Part shown: in pieces, positions 40,986 to 50,500 of the stretch
How the letters are laid out: every line of letters starts with the position of its first letter
How positions within the stretch are numbered: position 1 is the stretch's first letter
Assembly: GCA_001898405.1 (NCBI GenBank)
Contig: MKTW01000012.1
Span: 1 to 64,000, forward strand
Direction of reading: 5' to 3'
DNA: 64,000 nt
Source of the DNA: Sphingobacteriales bacterium 44-61
GTDB taxonomy: Bacteria > Bacteroidota > Bacteroidia > Chitinophagales > Chitinophagaceae
Translations under genes and position numbers: made by a program
The notes under the pieces: model-generated
The model's database searches: none
Seen by the model: the letters and a program-made list of their open reading frames with translations, nothing else
Told to the model about the DNA's origin: nothing

Positions 40986-42608
40986 TTATTTTGTCAGTTC
41001 TTCTACAACATGGCCAACCGTGCCATTGGGCATTTGGATATGCAGGAGAGCTGCAACTGTTGGAGCAATATCCGTCATATATGTTTCACGGTTGGTTTTG
41101 CCGGGTTTTACTTTCCAGCCAAACCACAGCATGGGAATATGTGCGTCATAAGGATTCCAGGTACCATGGGTGGTGCCTTTATATCCGCCGTCGAACCATT
41201 GCGGCATGAAGACGAATTGTATATCGCCGCTCAGTTTTTGGTTATAACCATTGTTTACCCTTTCTTTAATGGTATTGGGCAGAGTGGTTTCAGCAAGCTC
41301 GTGCAGGTCGAATGCGCTCATGATAGCAGGATGCTGGCGGAGCTCTTTGATCGCCCATTTTTTAAAATCGTCCTGTTCCACTTTGTTTGCTTCCAGTGCA
41401 GAATAATTCAGGTAAAGCTGGTAGTTCATCACCTGCTCGATCGCATTTTTTACACCGAATTTCTTTTCGGCATTTTCATTCAGCCATTTCCTGATCTCCG
41501 CATCGTCAAATGCACCGGCAGGGATCCTGTTTTCCTTCATGAATTCAGGTACATGGGCCGCACCATGATCGGCTGTAAGGAAAACGAGATACTGGCCTTT
41601 ACCCAGTTTGGCATCGAGGAAGTTGAAGAATGCCCCCATTTCTTTATCCAATCGCAGATACACATCTTCCGCTTCAATAGAGTTAGGACCAAAAGCATGA
41701 CCAACATAATCGGTAGAAGAGAAGCTGACAGTAAGAAAATCAGTAGCACCTCTTTGCCCCAGTTGTTCACCATCCACAGCAGCTTTGGCCATTTCAAAAG
41801 TGTAAGTGTTGCCATAAGGTGTAGTACGGAATGTTTCATACTTATCCTTGGTAATGGAAGCGGTGAGATGAGGGAAAGTATTATCCTCTCCGCGCAAATT
41901 CGACTCGTAGGATTTATCGTCTGCCGTGCTTTGTTTGTAAGTATTGATAGGATAAAGCGTGTTCCAGTTTTGCTGGAGATATTGATCAGGCAGTTTTTTA
42001 TCATTGATCTTTTTTACCCAGGCAGGCAGGTCATTCATATAATAAGTACTCGTGATCCAGCCGCCACTGCTGTTGTCGAACCAGTAAGCAGCATTCGCTG
42101 AATGGCCTGCAGGTAAAATGGCGCCACGGTCTTTCAGGGCAATACCAATGGTTTTGCTGTTGAAATTGGTGGCCAGCCGCAATTCATCCGTGATAGTGGT
42201 GGTCCACATATTCCTGGGCGACATTTTTCCGGCTGTGGAATTGCTTCCAACAGTATTCACGGTGGTATCTTCTGCGCAATACCACGACCTTTTCAGGTCA
42301 CGGCGGTACCAGCTGTTGCCGATGATGCCGTTAATGGCAGGCACGCTGCCGGTATAAACAGCTGTGTGGCCTGCAGCAGTATAGGTAGGCGTGTAAGGAA
42401 TAAAAGTGTTCTCGCAATTGAAACCCTGGTTCAGCATACGCTTGAAACCATCGGGAGAATAACGGTCATAATAGCGGTAGAGATAATCCCAGCGCATCTG
42501 GTCCACTACTATGCCAACTACCAGCTTGGGCCTTTGAAGGGGCTGGGCAAAAATCGAGTTGCTACAAAAAAGAAAGAACGAAATAATCAGAATCGTCAAC
42601 CGGAACAT
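40986..42608 (-). CDS. PafA-type alkaline phosphatase
   Basis: A periplasmic phosphomonoesterase of about 540 residues, of the Bacteroidota PafA kind. Signal peptide 'MFRLTILIISFFLFCSNSIFAQ' from start 42608. Metal ligands and nucleophile: Asp in 'VVGIVVDQMRWDYLYRY', Thr in 'YTPTYTAAGHTAVYTGS', Asp/His in 'SSTDYVGHAFGP', Asp-His in 'FLTADHGAAHVPEF' and His in 'GTTHGTWNPYDAHIPM'. Such enzymes are often constitutively expressed and not repressed by phosphate. A TACTTTTG box (42627-42634) precedes it. The acyl-CoA-binding protein gene follows at 22 nt. Confidence 0.92.
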   Translation of the reverse strand: MFRLTILIISFFLFCSNSIFAQPLQRPKLVVGIVVDQMRWDYLYRYYDRYSPDGFKRMLNQGFNCENTFIPYTPTYTAAGHTAVYTGSVPAINGIIGNSWYRRDLKRSWYCAEDTTVNTVGSNSTAGKMSPRNMWTTTITDELRLATNFNSKTIGIALKDRGAILPAGHSANAAYWFDNSSGGWITSTYYMNDLPAWVKKINDKKLPDQYLQQNWNTLYPINTYKQSTADDKSYESNLRGEDNTFPHLTASITKDKYETFRTTPYGNTYTFEMAKAAVDGEQLGQRGATDFLTVSFSSTDYVGHAFGPNSIEAEDVYLRLDKEMGAFFNFLDAKLGKGQYLVFLTADHGAAHVPEFMKENRIPAGAFDDAEIRKWLNENAEKKFGVKNAIEQVMNYQLYLNYSALEANKVEQDDFKKWAIKELRQHPAIMSAFDLHELAETTLPNTIKERVNNGYNQKLSGDIQFVFMPQWFDGGYKGTTHGTWNPYDAHIPMLWFGWKVKPGKTNRETYMTDIAPTVAALLHIQMPNGTVGHVVEELTK

Positions 42609-42626
42609 AGGTAATACTGTTTTGCA

Positions 42627-42634
42627 CAAAAGTA
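42627..42634 (-). promoter_or_regulatory. -7 box TACTTTTG for PafA-like gene
   Basis: A perfect TAnnTTTG match on the minus strand, 18 nt before the start at 42608. Confidence 0.55.
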
Positions 42635-42928
42635 GGGGATTATGAGAGAGTTAGAGAGAGGTAATATAATGGTAATAGATAACCCGTATTCGATGCTTTA
42701 TTTTCGATTACGAGGTTGGAGAAAGCAATTATTTTTTGGGGATAAATGCCCGGAGTAGCGTAATAGCCACGGATTTTTCCGCTATGACAATTATTTATTA
42801 CTTATTGGTAATCAATTTATTGAGATTTGTTTTTACAGCAAGCCCTATTTCTCCCCGGTAGATTTTCCCTGTTAAACTACTATTGCAAAGCCTTTGCCTG
42901 CGATGTATTTTGTGACAAATTCAATGGT
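42635..42928. other. intergenic region, no gene supported
   Basis: About 290 nt, AT-rich, between the divergent PafA promoter and a tiny hydrophobic ORF. No recognisable RNA or binding site was seen. Confidence 0.4.
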
Positions 42929-43012
42929 ATGATAAAAACCAGTTTAGTTGTCAAAGTATTCCGTTACGTACTTTTTGCTACTGTCTTTACTCTGTACCTG
43001 TTGTTGTTGTAA
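42929..43012 (+). CDS. possible 27-aa hydrophobic peptide
   Basis: ATG 42929 to TAA 43012 encodes a short peptide starting MIKTSLVVKVFRYVLF and ending in leucines, i.e. one basic-flanked hydrophobic helix. A clean terminator hairpin follows at 43051-43080, 38 nt after the stop, which implies a transcript ending here. It could be a small membrane or toxin-like peptide, or the region could be a small RNA. No family recognised. Confidence 0.4.
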   Translation: MIKTSLVVKVFRYVLFATVFTLYLLLL

Positions 43013-43050
43013 GTTAGCCGGAATAAAAAATTGCCAGGTTTCCTGGCTTT

Positions 43051-43080
43051 AAAAGCGATCCGATGTACCGGACCGCTTTT
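43051..43080 (+). terminator. rho-independent terminator before DUF4268 gene
   Basis: 12-bp arms (43051-43062 and 43069-43080) with one A-C mismatch, loop ATGTAC, followed by a T-rich tract. A shorter perfect hairpin GCCAGG/CCTGGC (43033-43047) precedes it. It terminates a short upstream transcript, since no other plus-strand gene lies within 2.4 kb. Confidence 0.75.
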
Positions 43081-43095
43081 TGTTTTTTGCCCCAT

Positions 43096-43103
43096 TACCT
43101 TTG
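43096..43103 (+). promoter_or_regulatory. -7 box TACCTTTG, leaderless spacing
   Basis: A perfect TAnnTTTG match ending 4 nt before ATG 43108, directly after the terminator of the preceding transcript. Confidence 0.65.
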
Positions 43104-43107
43104 CGCC

Positions 43108-43563
43108 ATGTACAGCAAGCAGGAAGCCTCTTTGATCCGTAAAGATTTCTGGACCAGCCTTGGATTATATATGCGCCCTTTACGAGGTGCAGACGGTGAG
43201 CCGGTAAACTGGCTTAATTATAAAACCGGTATCAAGCATATCTACTTCCGTATGGATGCCAATAATAAAATGGCTTCTATTGCTATCGAACTTTCCCATC
43301 CCGACAATGAATTACGCCAGCATTATTTTGAGCAATTGCAGTTGCTCAGGTCAATACTTATACAGGAAACGGGTGAAGACTGGGAATGGGAGCCTGATAG
43401 TTATGATGAAGATGGCAAGCTTTTCAGCCGCATTGGCACACGTATGCCAGGCATAAATATCTTCAACAAGGCCGACTGGCCTGCGATCATTTCTTTCCTG
43501 AAGCCAAGAATGGTAGCACTGGATGCATTCTGGTACCAGGTAAAAGATATCGTAGAGAGTTAG
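43108..43563 (+). CDS. DUF4268 domain protein
   Basis: A 151-residue protein with 'RKDFWTSLGLYMRPL', 'WLNYKTGIKHIYFRMDANNKMASIAIEL', 'WEWEPDSYDEDGKLFSRIGTRMPG' and 'FLKPRMVALDAFWYQVKDIVE', typical of DUF4268, a domain often found at the C-terminus of restriction-like or defence proteins. Here it stands alone. ATG 43108 is fixed by the -7 box only 4 nt away; the longer reading (43063) would start inside the terminator. Confidence 0.8.
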   Translation: MYSKQEASLIRKDFWTSLGLYMRPLRGADGEPVNWLNYKTGIKHIYFRMDANNKMASIAIELSHPDNELRQHYFEQLQLLRSILIQETGEDWEWEPDSYDEDGKLFSRIGTRMPGINIFNKADWPAIISFLKPRMVALDAFWYQVKDIVES

Positions 43564-43611
43564 GCATCCGGGCAACAGGAATAGCCTTCTTTAACAAGGT
43601 GGGGATTATTT

Positions 43612-43728
43612 TCAACAGTGACCCAACAAAAAATAAACGATCGCGAACACAACGAGAAATCCGAAGCATCCGCCTCCCCATTTATATCCGGCATAACCGG
43701 CAATAAGCGTCTTTAGCCAACCTTTCAT
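43612..43728 (-). CDS. small glycine-rich membrane protein (38 aa)
   Basis: ATG at 43728 to TGA at 43612. The sequence opens MKGWLKTLIAGYAGYKWGGG and continues into a hydrophobic helix ending in 'YFLLGHC'. The single helix with a Gly-rich start suggests a tiny inner-membrane protein. No family recognised. It lies 14 nt after another tiny minus-strand gene (43743-43892), which supports both being a small operon. Confidence 0.55.
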   Translation of the reverse strand: MKGWLKTLIAGYAGYKWGGGCFGFLVVFAIVYFLLGHC

Positions 43729-43742
43729 ATTTTATTCTTTGA

Positions 43743-43892
43743 TCAATGATGTTTAAAATATTGTATCTCCCTTTCATGCTTCTTCGCTTCTTCCAGGCTG
43801 CTGAACGTTCCCAGGTTGCGGCGCTTGTTTGTTTTGGGGTTTTTCTTCCGTGAATATATGCGGTATTCACCTGATTTTAATTTCCGGATCAT
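43743..43892 (-). CDS. small basic conserved protein (49 aa)
   Basis: ATG 43892 to TGA 43743. The protein begins MIRKLKSGEYRIYSRKKN, continues 'NKRRNLGTFSSLEEAKKHE' and ends 'REIQYFKHH'. This pattern (two basic strands, then a helix with KHEREIQYFK) occurs as a stand-alone short protein in many bacteria; the function is unknown, possibly nucleic-acid binding. The gene is followed at 14 nt by the 38-aa membrane protein. Confidence 0.72.
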   Translation of the reverse strand: MIRKLKSGEYRIYSRKKNPKTNKRRNLGTFSSLEEAKKHEREIQYFKHH

Positions 43893-43981
43893 AACAAACG
43901 TTTTTCTAAAAAAGCCAATTAATATGCCAGTCCTTCCTTCATTGGCATGAAACTTACACTTTACCCGGTAAAATAAGCAAT

Positions 43982-44869
43982 ATGAGGCTGACCCCTGTAA
44001 TAATCAGCATAGTTGCCGGTGCAATATTACTGGCTCAGTGTGATATGCCCCGTAAAAAGAAAGAGGAACCAAGTCATCCTCAAAGGCCGGCCCCTCCTGT
44101 GTGGAAAAAACCTGCTCAAAAGATCAGTTATCATGCAGAACGGGCTAAAGAATGGTCCCGGAAAAAGAAAGACAGCCTGACCAGCGCTCAACAAAAGATC
44201 ATCATGGTGGTAAACAGGGTAGATATGGCCAACCTTCCCAGCCTTGACTCCTTAATTATACCCAATGATCTTTCAGGTGATATAGTATACTATCTTCCTT
44301 TTCCTTTGCATTTACCCTCTCTGGATGATGTCAGCAAGATCGTTTTTTTCTCTTACCCGGCGCAGGCATTTGCTGCTTATGAATACGGTAATCTCGTGTA
44401 TGCCGGTCCAAGCAATATGGGGCGGAAAAAAGACCCCACGCCAACCGGGCTTTATTTTACCAATTGGAAAGCGGAAGAAACTACCAGCACCTTTAATGAT
44501 GAGTGGATATTGAAATGGAATTTTAATATCCAGAATAAAGCAGGCATTGGCTGGCACCAATATGCGCTGCCCGGTTATCCTGCATCAAATTCCTGTCTCC
44601 GCTTGCTTGAAGATGATGCACGCTTCCTCTATAAATGGGCGGATGAATGGAAACTGAAAGGAACAGACAGCATCATTCTCAAAGGAACGCCTGTTGTCGT
44701 GTTTGGTGCTTATCCATTTGATGGACGGAAACCCTGGTCCAATCTCGTTGCCGACCCTCATATACTTGACATTTCTGCCGGTGAACTGGAAGACCTGGTA
44801 AAACCTCATTTGCAGGAGATATTGAATGCACAGGAAAAAAGATGGTCATTTGTTGCGAAGCCGAAGTAG
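43982..44869 (+). CDS. L,D-transpeptidase (YkuD-type) lipoprotein
   Basis: A 295-residue protein with a short signal and lipobox (ILLAQC, Cys20). The YkuD catalytic region is visible as 'GIGWHQYALPGYPASNSCLRLLEDDA', with the His and the nucleophilic Cys in the S-x-C-x-R context. 'SNMGRKKDPTPTGLYF' is the strand that starts the domain. The enzyme would form 3-3 cross-links in peptidoglycan or attach lipoproteins to it. The N-terminal 110 residues are a basic, proline-rich stretch. Its 3' end overlaps the convergent membrane protein gene by 24 nt. Confidence 0.83.
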   Translation: MRLTPVIISIVAGAILLAQCDMPRKKKEEPSHPQRPAPPVWKKPAQKISYHAERAKEWSRKKKDSLTSAQQKIIMVVNRVDMANLPSLDSLIIPNDLSGDIVYYLPFPLHLPSLDDVSKIVFFSYPAQAFAAYEYGNLVYAGPSNMGRKKDPTPTGLYFTNWKAEETTSTFNDEWILKWNFNIQNKAGIGWHQYALPGYPASNSCLRLLEDDARFLYKWADEWKLKGTDSIILKGTPVVVFGAYPFDGRKPWSNLVADPHILDISAGELEDLVKPHLQEILNAQEKRWSFVAKPK

Positions 44870-45475
44870 TACAAACCAGGCAAGAAAAAAGATGAAAGTG
44901 ATCTTTTGGACCACCGGCAGATAATAACGCTGCCCGGAATAATACAACCAGGTATTCAAAAATCCAAGCAGGAACCCGATCACACCTAATGCAAAAAGCA
45001 GGAACATTCTTTTGCGGTAAAGCCCTGCTAATGTCAGCAATATAGCCGTAAAGCCAAGTGCCGAAGCAGTATTGATCACTTTGTCATGATCGTATGAAAA
45101 CAGGAGGAACAGTATGATCATGGAAAGAACACCGCTCAGGGAAATAAACTTCTGCAATGGCCTGGAAAGCGGAAGATGGGAAGGCACAAAAAACCAGATC
45201 AAGGCCAGGCTTACCGCAAGTACACACATGGCAGAGATGGCCAGAGGCCTGGCTGTATTGGGCTGGTTGCTCTGTGAATAAGAAGCCATCAGTTCACACC
45301 AGTAATTGTGCAGCCAGTTAAAACCTTTTGCATGCCTGTCGATATCCGACCCCCCGGGATATAATAGGGTAGCGATAATATACAGCAGGCTAAATAAAAT
45401 GATACCCGCAACCGGTAAATAAACCGGCCATTTTCTTGTAGCCTGTGTCAGCGTTTGTTGTTTGGATAAATTCAT
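44846..45475 (-). CDS. DUF998-like integral membrane protein
   Basis: A 209-residue protein with six hydrophobic segments. 'IATLLYPGGSDIDRHAKGFNWLHNYWCELM' after the first helix is the typical loop of the DUF998-like membrane proteins in Bacteroidota. The function is unknown. The true start is the ATG at 45475; the codon before it is a TTG. The 3' end overlaps the L,D-transpeptidase gene in convergent orientation. Confidence 0.72.
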   Translation of the reverse strand: MNLSKQQTLTQATRKWPVYLPVAGIILFSLLYIIATLLYPGGSDIDRHAKGFNWLHNYWCELMASYSQSNQPNTARPLAISAMCVLAVSLALIWFFVPSHLPLSRPLQKFISLSGVLSMIILFLLFSYDHDKVINTASALGFTAILLTLAGLYRKRMFLLFALGVIGFLLGFLNTWLYYSGQRYYLPVVQKITFIFFLAWFVLLRLRNK

Positions 45476-45596
45476 CAATACCTGTTCGTGGATTATGTTT
45501 GCTGGGGATAGCCGGGCAGACTAATGTAGGAAAGTTTGTTTATAATTTAAGGCCAGGCTCCAGGTTGCGGACTACCGACTCCTGACTCTTTTTTAC

Positions 45597-45604
45597 TACC
45601 TTTG
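45597..45604 (+). promoter_or_regulatory. -7 box TACCTTTG of lepA
   Basis: A perfect TAnnTTTG match, 44 nt before ATG 45649. Confidence 0.6.
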
Positions 45605-45648
45605 CACCCTCGAAAACCGCCTTATGCGCGGTAACGGGTAAACTATAC

Positions 45649-47442
45649 ATGAAGAATATCCGCAATTTTTGCATTATCGCCCATATTGATCATGGTAAAT
45701 CCACCTTGGCAGACAGGTTGTTACAAATGACTAATACTATCAGCGACCGGGAAATGATGGACCAGGTGCTGGATGATATGGACCTGGAGAGGGAAAAGGG
45801 GATCACCATTAAAAGCCATGCGATCCAGATCAATTATAAGGGCCCTGATAAACAGGAATACACTTTGAACCTGATCGATACACCCGGTCACGTCGATTTC
45901 AGTTATGAAGTGAGCCGTGCCCTGGCTGCCTGCGAAGGCGCCCTGTTATTGGTGGACGCCACTCAGGGTATTCAGGCGCAAACCATCAGCAATCTTTATC
46001 TCGCTATAGAAAATGACCTGGAGATCATCCCTGTGATCAATAAGATCGATATGGATGGAGCCATGGTTGAGGAAGTGGAAGACCAGATCGTTGACCTTAT
46101 TGGCTGCAAACGGGAAGATATTTTGCATGCCAGCGGCCGTACCGGTCTTGGTGTGGACAAGGTACTGGAAGCAATCGTTGAACGTATACCACCGCCTGAA
46201 GGTGATGAAAATGCACCACTGCAAGCCCTGATCTTCGACAGTGTGTTCAATTCATTCAGAGGCATTATCGTTTATTACCGGATACTGAATGGTTCGATCC
46301 GCAAAGGGGATAAAGTTAAATTCGTTTCTACCGGCCAGGAATATGAGGCTGACGAGATCGGGATCCTGAAGCTCAAGATGACAGAGAAAAAGGAAGTGAA
46401 AGCCGGTGATGTAGGTTATATCATCACAGGGATCAAAAATGCCAAGGAAGTAAAAGTAGGGGATACCATCACGCTTGCTTCCAATCCTACTCCTGAGCAG
46501 ATCAAAGGTTTTGAAGAAGTAAAGCCCATGGTATTCGCAGGTATTTACCCTGTTAATACAGACGAGTTTGAAGAACTCCGTGATTGCATGGACAAGCTGC
46601 AGCTGAACGATGCTTCGCTTACTTTTGAACTGGAAACATCACAGGCGCTCGGTTTTGGTTTCCGTTGCGGTTTTCTCGGCATGCTCCATATGGAGATCAT
46701 ACAGGAAAGGCTGGAGCGTGAGTTTGATCAAACAGTGATCACTACTGTTCCCAACGTAAGTTTTATTGCACATACTACCAAGGGTGAAACGATCCTGGTA
46801 AACAATCCTACTGAATTTCCCGACCCGGTAAAAACAGAAAGTATTGAAGAACCTTTTATCAAAGCACAGATCATTACCAAGCCGGATTATATCGGCAATA
46901 TCATGACGCTTTGCCTTGGTAAAAGAGGTCTTCTGATCAACCAGAGCTATCTTACCCCAACAAGGGTGGAACTGATCTTTGAAATGCCGTTGACGGAGAT
47001 CGTATTTGATTTTTATGATAAATTAAAGTCACAGACCCGCGGTTATGCTTCTTTCGATTATCATCCGATCGGCTACCGCGATAGTGATATCGTGAAAATG
47101 GATATCCTGCTTAATAGTGATAAAGTGGATGCGTTGAGTGCACTGATCCACCGCAGCAGGGCGCAGGACTTTGGCCGTAAATTATGTGAGAAGCTGAAAG
47201 AATTGTTGCCACGCCAGCAATTCCAGATCGCGATCCAGGCAGCTATCGGTGCAAAAGTGATTGCCCGCGAAAATATCTCTGCGATGCGTAAGGATGTAAC
47301 CGCAAAATGTTATGGTGGTGATATCAGCCGGAAACGTAAGCTTCTTGAAAAACAGAAAGAAGGTAAAAAGAGAATGAGGCAGATCGGCAATGTGGAAGTG
47401 CCGCAGGAAGCGTTTCTCGCGGTGTTAAAATTAGATGACTAG
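45649..47442 (+). CDS. lepA: elongation factor 4 (LepA), translational GTPase
   Basis: A 597-residue ribosomal GTPase that back-translocates or remodels stalled ribosomes. G motifs: '[17 protein letters not shown]' (G1), '[12 protein letters not shown]' (G2), '[37 protein letters not shown]' (G3), 'PVINKIDM' (G4). The LepA-specific C-terminal domain ends '[23 protein letters not shown]'. Length is typical. It stands alone, followed by a very long hairpin. Confidence 0.97.
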   Translation: MKNIRNFCIIAHIDHGKSTLADRLLQMTNTISDREMMDQVLDDMDLEREKGITIKSHAIQINYKGPDKQEYTLNLIDTPGHVDFSYEVSRALAACEGALLLVDATQGIQAQTISNLYLAIENDLEIIPVINKIDMDGAMVEEVEDQIVDLIGCKREDILHASGRTGLGVDKVLEAIVERIPPPEGDENAPLQALIFDSVFNSFRGIIVYYRILNGSIRKGDKVKFVSTGQEYEADEIGILKLKMTEKKEVKAGDVGYIITGIKNAKEVKVGDTITLASNPTPEQIKGFEEVKPMVFAGIYPVNTDEFEELRDCMDKLQLNDASLTFELETSQALGFGFRCGFLGMLHMEIIQERLEREFDQTVITTVPNVSFIAHTTKGETILVNNPTEFPDPVKTESIEEPFIKAQIITKPDYIGNIMTLCLGKRGLLINQSYLTPTRVELIFEMPLTEIVFDFYDKLKSQTRGYASFDYHPIGYRDSDIVKMDILLNSDKVDALSALIHRSRAQDFGRKLCEKLKELLPRQQFQIAIQAAIGAKVIARENISAMRKDVTAKCYGGDISRKRKLLEKQKEGKKRMRQIGNVEVPQEAFLAVLKLDD

Positions 47443-47455
47443 TATTGAATGATTA

Positions 47456-47520
47456 TATCCCACAAAGACACGAAGACCACAAAGAAATATCCTTTGTGGT
47501 CTTCGTGTCTTTGTGGGATA
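47456..47520. terminator. very long hairpin, 29-bp perfect arms
   Basis: Arms 47456-47484 and 47492-47520 are perfect reverse complements with a 7-nt loop (AAATATC). The arm contains CCCACAAAGACACGAAGACC, a close relative of the arm at 23150-23223, and the loop also starts AAATA. It lies between the convergent lepA and cusA-like genes and can terminate both; the family resemblance suggests a dispersed repeat. Confidence 0.8.
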
Positions 47521-47525
47521 CCTGT

Positions 47526-50500
47526 TTATGATGCTGTGCTTATTATCCTATTTTTCTCAGACCTCCTGTAAAAGATCCAGAACATGATCGGGAACACCAG
47601 CAACGTAAGAATAGTTGCCGTCACCAACCCTCCAATGATCGCTACCGCCAACGGTTTCTGGCTTTCTGATCCGATACCCGTTGATAAAGCTGCGGGCAAT
47701 AACCCCAGCATTGCCATCAGCGCCGTCATCACCACCGGCCGGATCCTGGAAGTGACTCCCTGCCTGATCGCATCTGCCAGTGGCATCCTCTGCCGCAGGT
47801 TCTGATGAAACACCGATATAAGGATCACTCCATTCTGCACGCAGATACCAAACAAAGCAATAAAACCAACGCCGGCTGATATGCCAAAGTTGATGCCTGT
47901 AATATGCAATGCCAGGATGCCGCCAATCAAGGCAAATGGAACATTCAATAATATAAGTCCCGCGTCCTTTGCATTGCCAAAAGTGATGAACAGTAAAACG
48001 AAAATGGCAATAAGGCTGATCGGAACCACAAATGCCAGCTGGTTGGTCGCCCTTACCTGGTTCTCGAATTCACCGGCCCAGGCAATCGTATACCCTTTGG
48101 GTAGTTTTATAGTCGCATTCACCTTAGCCATGGCTTCTTTAATGGTACTGCCCAGGTCCCTTTCCCTGACGGTGAATTTCACACCAATGAAACGTTTATT
48201 CTCATCTCGGTAAATGAATGCAGGACCTGTTATTTTTTTCAGTTCCGCGATACTGCTCAACGGGATCTTACCTCCTTTCAGGGTAGGTACCATCAATGCC
48301 ATGATATCGGTTTCATCTTTCCTGTATTCCGGACTGTAGCGGATACGCACATCAAACCGTTTTTCATCTTCATATTTCCCTGTAGCCGTTTTGCCGCCAA
48401 TAGCCATTTCGATCACTGCCTGTGCATCGGCAGTTGATACTCCATATAAAGCCATTTTTTCTTCATCAAGGAGTACGCTGATCTCCGGCTGCCCGATATT
48501 CCTAAGAATGCCTGCATCCTTTATGCCGGGAATGTTTTTGATGTTTTGATAAACCTGGTCTGCCAGATCATCGAGTTTATTAAGATCATCACCGAATATC
48601 TTTACTGCATTGGATGCTTTGAAACCTGCCACTGCTTCTGCTACATTGTCTACCACTGGTTGGGAATAGTTATAAGTGATGCCCTGGAACTGGCTGAGTT
48701 CTTTATCCATTTCTTCTATTAACTGGTCCTTGGTCCTTTTCACTTTCCATTCCTTTGCCGGTTTCAGGTTTACCTGGAACTGAACAAAACCAAACCCATT
48801 CGGATCAGTGCCATCATTGCTTCGCCCGGTTTGAGACAGCACACCGTTCACTTCTTCAAACTCCATCAGTTTGCTCCGGAGTGTTTTGGTGATCTTCATT
48901 GATTCAGTGAGGGAAGTGCTCATTGGTAATTCTGCTGTTACCCATAGGGCGCCTTCATTCAGCTCGGGAAGAAATTCAGAGCCAAGGAATTTTGCTGAAG
49001 CAAACGTGAGTCCCATTACGGCAAATGCAGTGATAAGGCTTTTACGTTTATTCCTGAAACACCAGGCAAATGCACCACCAACTGTTTTATTGAAAAATCG
49101 GACAATGAAATTATCTTTCTCCCTTACATTCTTCCGTAGTAATATGGAACAAAGTACTGGCACCAATGTTAAAGTATTGATCAATGCGCCAAGCAGGGCA
49201 AACCCAAGCGTCCAGGCAAGAGGAGAGAACATTTTGCCTTCCACTTTCTGGAAAGTGAATATGGGAAGCAGGGCAGTAATGATGATGACTTTGGAAAAGA
49301 ATACTGCTTTGCCCAGTTCGCCGCCTGTCTTTTTCAGCAAGCCGAGTTTTGACAATTTGTTGAACCGCTCCATTCCTTCTTTGTGCGATAAATGGGCGAG
49401 TGCTACAAACATCCCTTCCACCATTACCACGGCGCCGTCAATGATGATCCCGAAATCTATTGCGCCGAGTGAGATCAGGTTGGCCGTCATTCCCTTTAAC
49501 CGCAAGCAGAAAAAAGCAAAGAGCAGGGATAAAGGAATAATGATGGAGACGATGACCGTCGTTCTCCAATCGGCCATGAACAGGAACACGATCACCGTTA
49601 CCAGCACAATTCCTTCCAGCACGTTATGGGAGATGGTCTCCGTGCAATAAGCCATCAGGTTGTCCCTGTCGTAAAAGGTTTCCATTTTGATATCGGCAGG
49701 CAGGATATTCTCGTTTAGTTCCGCTACTTTCTTTTTAACGCGGGCCAGCACTTCAGAAGGATTTTCGTCTTTCCGCATTACCACAATGCCTTCCACCACA
49801 TCATCATCATTGTTGAGCCCGGTTTGCCCTACACGTGGTAAGGCACTTTCTTTTACGGTGGCGACATGTTTTACCAATACCGGGGCATCCTGGTTCTGGT
49901 CAATGATGATATTTTCAATATCGCTTTGCTTGTCGAGCAAACCGATCCCTCTTACCACATAAGCCTGGTTGTTTCTTTCAATCACATCCCCGCCAACATT
50001 CAGGTTGCTTTTGGATACGGCATTGTATACTTCCAGTGGCGTGATATCATATTTCTGTAACTGTGTTGGATTAACCTGTATCTCGTATATTTTTTCCTGT
50101 CCGCCAAAAGCTACCACGTCTGCAACACCTGCAACTGATCTTAATTGCCGGTCGATGGTCCAGTTTTGGACTGTCAGCAAATCCCGGCTGTTCCGGTCCG
50201 GGCTTTTTAACACATACCGGAATATTTCACCGGTGGGGCCATAGGGTGGCTGCACTTCGGGATCAACACCATCGGGAAGACTAACCGTACGCAACTGGTT
50301 ATTGACCTGTTGCCGGGCAAAAAAATCATCCACTCCATCTTCAAAGATTATTTTCATCACGCTCAGGCCAAACATGGTAATGCTGCGGACATTGGTTTTC
50401 CGCTGCACACTGTTCATCGCTACTTCAGTTGGCCGTGTCACAAAACGTTCGATCTCTTCAGCACTCCGGCCAGGCCATTGCGATACAATAATGATCTGTG

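Noticed and set aside
40893-42101. 402-residue plus-strand ORF over the phosphatase gene
   Set aside because: Shadow of the PafA-type gene, whose catalytic residues are all present on the minus strand.
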